This document shows, piece after piece, positions 58,986 to 64,000 of a DNA stretch of 64,000 nt. The DNA comes from an uncultured Lachnospiraceae bacterium (lineage in GTDB: Bacteria > Bacillota > Clostridia > Lachnospirales > Lachnospiraceae). Location: assembly GCA_947176505.1 (NCBI GenBank), contig CAMWQW010000005.1:62001-126000 (forward strand), read 5' to 3'. The position numbers and the translations under genes are program-made. Below the pieces are notes generated by a model, which worked only from the letters and a program-made list of their open reading frames with translations, did no database searches and was not told the DNA's origin. How positions within the stretch are numbered: position 1 is the first letter of the stretch; every line of letters begins with the position of its first letter.

Positions 58986-59215
58986 TTAGTCGTTCAAATC
59001 AATCAGTAACTGACGGTAGCTTTTTCCGGCATATCTGCCCTCGTTACGCTCTTGATGGGACTGTGAAAATGTGTCTAGGCTCAAAATGCCTTCTTAATTC
59101 CGTCAGCTTGTCCTTTGGCATTTTCAGGAGCCAATTTCTCATTTGCGATATATTTGTAAATGTGGTCTAATTCACGAATTGCTCTAGGGTTGACCTTTAC
59201 CTTGTATTTATCCAA
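58986..59215 (-). pseudogene. RelE/ParE-family toxin, frameshifted and truncated
   Basis: Starting with TTG at 59215 (overlapping the antitoxin end by 8 bp), the frame reads a ParE-like N-terminus 'YKVKVNPRAIRELDHIYKYI' and 'NEKLAPENAKGQADGIKKAF', then stops at 59081. The next frame continues with 'LDTFSQSHQERNEGRYAGKS' and 'YRQLLID', the expected C-terminal half, before stopping at 58986. A one-base deletion and loss of the last ~20 residues (catalytic strand region) are inferred. Probably inactive. Confidence 0.75.
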
Positions 59216-59471
59216 AATGTTTTTTCTCCAATTCTGCAAAAACTATCTCTGCGTCAAGTGCTTCTGCTCCGTTAGCAATTTCCTGCTCGGACTCGAAGAT
59301 TGCTTGGTCGATGCGATTCATTCTTGCAAATTTATCATATAGCTCACTGCTCATTACAACCAAGTCGCTATATCCGTTTTTGGTAATAAAAATAGGCTCC
59401 TGTTCTTTGTGTGCGATATTGGAAATCTCGGTTGTATTGCGTAAATCCTTAATAGGCATAATAAGTGGCAT
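59208..59471 (-). CDS. Phd/YefM-family antitoxin
   Basis: 87 aa. N-terminus 'MPLIMPIKDLRNTTEISNIA' and 'EPIFITKNGYSDLVVMSSEL' are the Phd/YefM DNA-binding fold; the C-terminal ~35 residues ('ESEQEIANGAEALDAEIVF') would neutralise the toxin. AAAGGAGTG before the ATG. Its partner downstream is a broken RelE/ParE gene, so it is an orphan antitoxin here. A perfect palindrome covers its promoter, consistent with autorepression being kept. Confidence 0.85.
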   Translation of the reverse strand: MPLIMPIKDLRNTTEISNIAHKEQEPIFITKNGYSDLVVMSSELYDKFARMNRIDQAIFESEQEIANGAEALDAEIVFAELEKKHFG

Positions 59472-59491
59472 GATACTTCACTCCTTTCGAT

Positions 59492-59518
59492 AGACATAAT
59501 TATAGCGTAATTATGTCT
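59492..59518 (-). promoter_or_regulatory. Palindromic operator and -10 of antitoxin gene
   Basis: AGACATAATTA (59492-59502), 5-bp spacer, TAATTATGTCT (59508-59518): perfect 11-bp arms. On the minus strand TATAAT (59504-59499) lies within it, so antitoxin binding would block transcription. Confidence 0.75.
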
Positions 59519-59541
59519 TGATAGCAATGAGAATATGCAAT

Positions 59542-60004
59542 ATTACAACAAAAGTTGGCGAAAATAGCTCTTTGCAAAAGCTGATCCGTATGGTTCAAGA
59601 AGCAGAGGATTGCGGATAAATGTGCAAGTTGGCTCGTCCCAGTTGCTCTTTTTATTGCGATCATTGCTTATTTTGTAACAGGTAATATTGTCCGTGCTGT
59701 AACGGTACTTGTGGTATTCTGTCCCTGTGCCTTAGTTCTTGCACCCCTTACTGATATTATGGCGGCAATCGGACAGGCTGCAAAGTATGGAGTGATCATC
59801 AAATCGGGTGAAGCACTTGAAAAAATGGGAAAAGTAAATACGATAAAACTAAGTATTACCCTATCGCTTTGTATCAATTTGGTTGCTATTATTCTTTCAG
59901 TATTAGGATTGCTAACTCCCACAACAGGCGCATTAGTTCATAATGCAGAATCTTGTTTCGTAGTTTTAATTGCAGCCCTCCTTTATGATAGAAAATTTGA
60001 ATAA
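59542..60004 (+). pseudogene. Heavy-metal P1B-type ATPase, multiply deleted
   Basis: Fragments in order: 'ITTKVGENSSLQKLIRMVQE' (A-domain end), frame change, 'ADKCASWLVPVALFIAIIAY', 'VFCPCALVLAP' (CPC metal-binding helix), 'YGVIIKSGEALEKMGKVNTI', then directly 'KLSITLSLCINLVAI' and 'TPTTGALVHNAES' (C-terminal helices). The phosphorylation motif DKTGT and the whole P/N domains are missing between 'KVNTI' and 'KLSI'. The last 98 codons are open but cannot be a working pump. Cd/Zn/Co-type ancestry inferred. Confidence 0.85.
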
Positions 60005-60118
60005 TATGAGAGATTTACGAGGGAACAAGTAATTTAATGTAAATCCAATAGAAATATGAGTGTGATTGTAATATAATATTGGTGGTATAAAGCTGGTAAA
60101 TACAAGGATGGTGTTTAG

Positions 60119-60661
60119 ATGATAACTATAGAAACTAATAGATTACTTTTGAGAAATTACAGAGTGACGGATTTTGAGGATATTATCAAATATTTTTCTG
60201 ATGAAGAAGTCAGCAAATATGAAGATTTTTATCCGATGTCAGAAGAACAGGTGAGAAACATTATTACTGAGTGGAAAGATATGGATAACCGTCTTGTTGC
60301 CGAATTAAAATCAAAACAGAATGTTATAGGAAGTGTTGGATATTGGATAGATGATGAAGGACATTATTGTATAGATTATGATTTTAATCCTAGATATTGC
60401 GGACAAGGTTATGCAACAGAAGCAAGTAATGCACTTGTTCATTACTTATTTGAGTCAGTGGGTATCAGTGCAATTTATGGAGATTGTGATGTGCAGAATG
60501 TATCATCATGGAAACTTTTAGAGAGACTAGGATTTCAACGTATAAATCAGCTTGATAATCAATCATATAAAAATGATGAAAATGGAAATCCTATTTTGAT
60601 TAGTACGTTTTTATATCAATTGGATAAAGCCAAATACAATATGTCTAACAAAAATATATAG
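60119..60661 (+). CDS. GNAT-family N-acetyltransferase (RimJ/RimL-like)
   Basis: 180 aa. 'TNRLLLRNYRVTDFEDIIKY' is the typical RimJ/RimL N-terminus; acetyl-CoA site motif A is 'PRYCGQGYATEASNALVHY' (Q-x-x-G-x-G/A variant) and 'DVQNVSSWKLLERLGFQR' is motif B. AT-rich codon use resembles the neighbouring P-loop gene, not the core genes. Could modify a protein N-terminus, an antibiotic or a metabolite. A weak ribosome site (AAGGATGG) precedes ATG 60119. Confidence 0.87.
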   Translation: MITIETNRLLLRNYRVTDFEDIIKYFSDEEVSKYEDFYPMSEEQVRNIITEWKDMDNRLVAELKSKQNVIGSVGYWIDDEGHYCIDYDFNPRYCGQGYATEASNALVHYLFESVGISAIYGDCDVQNVSSWKLLERLGFQRINQLDNQSYKNDENGNPILISTFLYQLDKAKYNMSNKNI

Positions 60662-60711
60662 TTTTTCAACTAAATATCGCCGCAATCATAACAGAATAGT
60701 AGCACAGCGTC

Positions 60712-60741
60712 AGAGCGTATAGAAACAAATCTATGCGCTCT
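60712..60741 (+). terminator. Stem-loop after GNAT gene
   Basis: AGAGCGTATAG (60712-60722) pairs with CTATGCGCTCT (60731-60741), one wobble, 8-nt loop. No clear T-tract follows, so termination is uncertain. Confidence 0.4.
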
Positions 60742-60860
60742 ATAATAAGTTCATAGGGGCGAGATAATCTGAGATTATGTTTCTGTTTTTTTTGGTTATT
60801 ACATAATCGTATTTCCGGATGTTTTTGCAGGACTATTTATAAAATGAAAGGAACTTTCTT

Positions 60861-61439
60861 ATGGGGAAACTTTTGAAGAAACATATTATCATTGCAGGTG
60901 TGCCACGGTCAGGAAAAAGCACAATTTCTCAAAAAATATCGAATAATTTGGGATATCAGCATATAAGCATGGACTCAATAATCGCAGGAATTGAAAGAGT
61001 TTTTCCTGAAACAGGCATTAATTCTGATGCAGATACAGATCTTTGGGAAAATATTCAATATATCAGTTCTAAGATGGCATTATTCATTCGCGCAATGATA
61101 GACAGTGGAGAATATAATGAATGTGATTATGGGATGGTAATTGATATATTTCAATTATTGCCACAACATTATATTCAACATATAGATCCTTCTGTTTGTG
61201 AAATTTATTATTTCGGCACATCAGAAGTAACTCCTGAAGAAAGATATGAACTTTTGAAAAAATACGACACACCAAGGGACTATACCTATTATAAATCTGA
61301 AGAAGAAAATAAAGAGAATTGTGCAAGCATTGTAGCCATAAGTAAAAATCTGAAAGAACAATGCAGAATATATAATTTGCCATATTATGATACATCTTAC
61401 AGCAGGGAACAGATATTCAAGTCCATTTTTGGGTTATGA
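60861..61439 (+). CDS. P-loop kinase-like protein
   Basis: 192 aa. Walker A 'IIAGVPRSGKSTIS' (residues ~9-22) at the N-terminus, with 'GYQHISMDSIIAGIE' where kinases of the adenylate/shikimate group place a substrate-binding Asp. 'EEENKENCASIVAISKNLKE' is lid-like. No other known domain. Very AT-rich, suggesting acquisition. GAAAGGAAC precedes the ATG. It may phosphorylate a small molecule or antibiotic; substrate unknown. Confidence 0.75.
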   Translation: MGKLLKKHIIIAGVPRSGKSTISQKISNNLGYQHISMDSIIAGIERVFPETGINSDADTDLWENIQYISSKMALFIRAMIDSGEYNECDYGMVIDIFQLLPQHYIQHIDPSVCEIYYFGTSEVTPEERYELLKKYDTPRDYTYYKSEEENKENCASIVAISKNLKEQCRIYNLPYYDTSYSREQIFKSIFGL

Positions 61440-61530
61440 ACAATGTAAAAGTATTGTCAAATTCCAGTTCTCAAGCGACCAAATTTATAGCAATTTAATA
61501 AACCACAAAAATAGCCGCCAAACAGTCTGA

Positions 61531-61896
61531 TTGGTTGTGAATGCTGTGGATTTTAGTGGCAAACCGGCATCCTATACTCGAAGAGGTCCGGTATTATCTT
61601 TCTTTTACAAACCGGATGTATGTTACTATGGTGGAGATGGACCAGATAAAATAGTGGTCTGTGAACCTTTAGGTAAAGCAACTGTAACAGGTACATCTTT
61701 TGCAGCACCTTGGATAACACGTAAAATGGCATATCTTATACATGTTATGGGATTAAGTATTAAAACAAAGGAAAGACTTGATCCGAAAACAGGTAGAGGT
61801 TTGCGGTTCGGAGTTGTAGTGACATTGCGAGAAATGAATGGCAAAAACAGAATAGATGTTTATGTTAAAGCCGAGGAAGAAATTACGTTTGAATAG
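61531..61896 (+). pseudogene. S8 (subtilisin-like) peptidase, C-terminal fragment with internal deletion
   Basis: 'VVNAVDFSGKPASYTRRGPV' and 'TVTGTSFAAPWITRKMAYLI' contain the catalytic-serine motif GTSFAAP of subtilases, but the Asp and His parts are absent upstream (a stop precedes in frame). After 'HVMGLSI' the sequence jumps to 'KTKERLDPKTGRGLRFGVVV', which in relatives I recall lies much further C-terminal, so an internal deletion is inferred. No ribosome site. Relatives often occur beside an AAA ATPase in defence-like pairs. Confidence 0.7.
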
Positions 61897-62057
61897 TTAA
61901 AATGCTAAAATGATAAAGCATTATGTTATTACAAGAAGAGGGGGCTAAATGTCCTCAATATACACGTTCCCGTCTGGTTTTTATGAGGCGACAGAATTTT
62001 GTGACCCAAAATATTGCGTCATTTGCAATTGGTCTGGCAAAAGATGACTCCTCGGAA

Positions 62058-63095
62058 TCAGACAATAATTTCTTGCTCCCGGAATAGTCCGTCCACAATG
62101 TTTACATAGTCTGAGATACGGTTAGCTTTGCGTATCCTTTTTAAATATTTCTCGGAGTTGGTAAAACTCCGGCTCATGTATGTCCAGAGATCTTTCATCT
62201 TGAATAGAGAAGGAGAATCTCCGGACATAATCTTTATATATCCGCTCAGAATCTCGTCATGGAAAGCGCGCCAGATTTCCTTGGAGATAACATGTTCGGA
62301 ACGGGATGACGGCAGCTGTCTTGCAAGAGCCGGATTCTGAATAATACCCCGTCCAATCATAACACAATCTATTGTTGCAGACTTTGTCATGTTTTGACTG
62401 TCCCGCGTGTCGGTATTGAGTGCAGTAACGGCATCTTCAAGACTTTTCGCAGATATAATATCTCCGTTATAGCAGAGCGGTATCTGGCTGTGATTCCCGG
62501 CGGCGTCATTTGCCTGCAGGCGTATCACAGCCTTTGCATAAGCTTCCGGATGTGTGTCTCCGGTATAAAATTCCTTCAGCAACCGTGTATGGATGATTAA
62601 TTCATGAACCGGATATTTGGCATAGATATCCAGTAAGTTATCCCACTCTGACAAGTCGGATACGCCAAGTCTTGTTTTGACAGAGATTTTCAAAGGGCAT
62701 TTATCATAGACTTCGTAAAGAAATGCATCCAGTTCGTCAGGGACACTCAAGAAACCGGCACCTCGTTTCTTGGCGGTGACGGTGCCGGAAGGGCAGCCCA
62801 GATTCAGATTGACAGTGTCATAGCCGTAGGAAGAGATTTCTTTTGCAACGGCAAGAAAACGTTTAGCATTGTTGGTGAGCACTTGTGGCACAAGCGCGAT
62901 GCCTGCATTGTTTTCCGGTAAAATATCGCGGAGTTCCTTTGCATTAAGCGATTTGTTAGAATTTTTATCAGTGATGAAATTTTTATCGGAAATAAAAGGC
63001 GTGAAATACTTGTCAATTCCGCCAAAATATTTAGCGTGGGCGCTGCGGTATATGTAGGTAGTGATGCCCTCCATGGGCGCCAGATAGTACTGCAT
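62058..63095 (-). CDS. dus: tRNA-dihydrouridine synthase
   Basis: 345 aa. FMN-dependent TIM barrel: 'YLAPMEGITTYIYRSAHAKY' (flavin-binding start), catalytic Cys in 'LGCPSGTVTAKKRGAG', 'ISVKTRLGVSD' and 'PLCYNGDIISAKSLE' (phosphate site), then a helical C-terminal tRNA-binding domain (~270-345). It reduces specific uridines in the tRNA D-loop. AAAGGGAC precedes the ATG. The MATE gene lies 95 bp downstream of... its start side on the same strand, so it is transcribed after that gene. Confidence 0.92.
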   Translation of the reverse strand: MQYYLAPMEGITTYIYRSAHAKYFGGIDKYFTPFISDKNFITDKNSNKSLNAKELRDILPENNAGIALVPQVLTNNAKRFLAVAKEISSYGYDTVNLNLGCPSGTVTAKKRGAGFLSVPDELDAFLYEVYDKCPLKISVKTRLGVSDLSEWDNLLDIYAKYPVHELIIHTRLLKEFYTGDTHPEAYAKAVIRLQANDAAGNHSQIPLCYNGDIISAKSLEDAVTALNTDTRDSQNMTKSATIDCVMIGRGIIQNPALARQLPSSRSEHVISKEIWRAFHDEILSGYIKIMSGDSPSLFKMKDLWTYMSRSFTNSEKYLKRIRKANRISDYVNIVDGLFREQEIIV

Positions 63096-63190
63096 TGTCG
63101 AAGTCCCTTTCTAAATGGCAGCGCGCAGGGTATGACTGATTAGCTATTATTTAACCTGTGTCATCAACCTGTGACATGCATCTACGCCGC

Positions 63191-64000
63191 CTAATTTTGT
63201 TCCGAACATTTTTCCTGTGTAAAGAGATTGTCTCTTGTGATATTTTGCAGCCATTTGCCGCTGCGGTAACGCTTGATGACCCACGGCCATTTGACGAATT
63301 CATCGGTGCACAGCAGGAAGTAGACTACCAACACAGGCAGCTTAAACACAAATGCCGCAATGAATCCGAGAGGAACCGCGTAGCACCACATGTCTACGGT
63401 ATCGCAGATGAGTCCGAAACGGGTATCCCCGCCTGCACGGAACACGCCGGCAATCAGTGTGGTATTTACTGCCGCACCCATAACATAGTAAGTGTTGATG
63501 AGCAGCATATATTTCAGATAGTGCATAGCTGTATCTGACAGAGAGGCGAAGCGCAGCACAAATGGGGTGGCGATAAGAATCAGCACACCGCCGATTGCGC
63601 CGGTAATGACTGTGAGCTTCAACAATTTGGAGCCGTACTCTTTGGCGCGTTCCATATCCCCTTCGCCCATCACGTTGCCAAGCAGGATGCCGCCTGCGCT
63701 GGCAGTGCCGAAACAGAGCACAGTACCGAAATTGCGGACCACGACAACGAGAGAGTTGGCAGCCACTGCGTCGCTTCCGAGATGCCCCAGTATGACTGAA
63801 TACATGGAAAAGGCAACACTCCATGAGATATCATTGCCGAGCGCGGGCAGGGACAGCTTTACAAAGTCCTTTAGCAACAGATTATTGCGGATGAACATGT
63901 AGGCAGGATTCAGCTTCAAATCTTTACTAAATACGAGAGAAACAAGAATACAGCCGAGCAGCTCCACAATACGGGAAATGGCAGTGGCGATTGCAACGCC
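63191..64000 (-). CDS. MATE-family efflux transporter, N-terminus outside window
   Basis: 269 codons visible; the frame is open to the window edge at 64000. C-terminal MatE repeat with six helices: 'GVAIATAISRIVELLGCILV', 'VKLSLPALGNDISWSVAFSM', 'VVVVRNFGTVLCFGTASAGG', 'LLINTYYVMGAAVNTTLIAG', 'YAVPLGFIAAFVFKLPVLVV'. Ends with a basic tail. Fourth MATE protein of this window. The dihydrouridine synthase gene follows on the same strand, 95 bp after its stop. Substrate unknown. Confidence 0.87.
   Translation of the reverse strand, partial: GVAIATAISRIVELLGCILVSLVFSKDLKLNPAYMFIRNNLLLKDFVKLSLPALGNDISWSVAFSMYSVILGHLGSDAVAANSLVVVVRNFGTVLCFGTASAGGILLGNVMGEGDMERAKEYGSKLLKLTVITGAIGGVLILIATPFVLRFASLSDTAMHYLKYMLLINTYYVMGAAVNTTLIAGVFRAGGDTRFGLICDTVDMWCYAVPLGFIAAFVFKLPVLVVYFLLCTDEFVKWPWVIKRYRSGKWLQNITRDNLFTQEKCSEQN

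Noticed and set aside
58946..59170. Plus-strand open frame after the DUF6440-like gene
   Set aside because: It is the antisense of the recognisable RelE/ParE relic.
1..64000. CRISPR array, rRNA or tRNA genes
   Set aside because: No regularly spaced repeats, no rRNA-like stretches and no cloverleaf with TTCGA arm were noticed on reading; a tRNA search tool would settle this.

Overview
The window looks like chromosome of a flagellated, Gram-positive gut-type anaerobe of the Clostridia, most like Lachnospiraceae. This is inferred from strong AGGAGG-type ribosome binding sites, sigma-A and sigma-D style promoters, Bce- and LanFEG-type peptide-resistance modules, and small families I associate with Lachnospiraceae (DUF3781, DUF3791/DUF3990, DUF4422, DUF6440). 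No rRNA, tRNA, CRISPR array or intact insertion sequence was seen. Most genes read rightward in short operons.

Layout. 1-2.0 kb: 3' end of a DUF3427-type helicase, then a MutT-like Nudix hydrolase. 2.1-8.2 kb: an XRE regulator and a complete BceRS-BceAB module with a BceR-type box before bceA. 8.2-12.8 kb: a MATE exporter divergent from a LysR gene, then a UDG-superfamily glycosylase, a flavodoxin-fold reductase and a DUF3781-DinB fusion. 12.9-17.8 kb: a second two-component plus ABC/FtsX module. 17.8-20.7 kb: TrkH/TrkA potassium uptake. 20.9-28.9 kb: LytTR/DUF3021 locus, MFS, PAP2, Gfo/Idh/MocA, MATE, radical SAM and small proteins. 29-34.3 kb: SPFH protein with a ribbon-helix-helix partner, an epimerase, a DUF4422 protein and an RsiV-like lipoprotein.

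34.6-36.9 kb is the most interesting part. Flagellin and csrA read leftward. Just upstream lies a segment of about 0.86 kb bounded by 30-bp inverted repeats with one mismatch. Each repeat has the anatomy of a tyrosine-recombinase site (10-bp inverted arms around a 7-bp spacer). Inside are a minimal tyrosine recombinase and, at the right end, a near-consensus sigma-D promoter (TAAA-N15-ACCGATAT). As sequenced, that promoter points away from csrA-flagellin and into the right repeat, which with the seven T's outside it forms an intrinsic terminator. Inversion would aim the promoter at csrA-flagellin, across a repeat copy that has no T-tract. The flagellin leader also holds a hairpin with an ACGGAA loop and an AAGGAGG Shine-Dalgarno, the pattern of a CsrA-repressed flagellin mRNA. 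I read this as a two-layer flagellin switch, sequenced in the OFF orientation.

37-46.6 kb: a polar amino-acid ABC importer, zinc-ribbon protein, WYL regulator, MATE exporter, alpha/beta hydrolase, and an MBOAT/SGNH-like pair for polymer acylation. 46.8-51.2 kb: LanFEG-type immunity transporter with its own regulator and kinase. 51.3-57.9 kb: SstT, a GH36 alpha-galactosidase, DUF3791/DUF3990 remnants and a second amino-acid importer. 58.8-61.9 kb is an AT-richer graveyard: an antitoxin with a broken RelE/ParE toxin, an internally deleted P1B-ATPase, a GNAT, a P-loop protein and an S8 peptidase fragment. The window ends with a dihydrouridine synthase and a partial MATE exporter.

Taken together, three peptide-sensing or resistance modules, four MATE exporters and a phase-variable flagellin locus suggest a host-associated lifestyle with antimicrobial peptides and immune pressure. 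This last point is inference.
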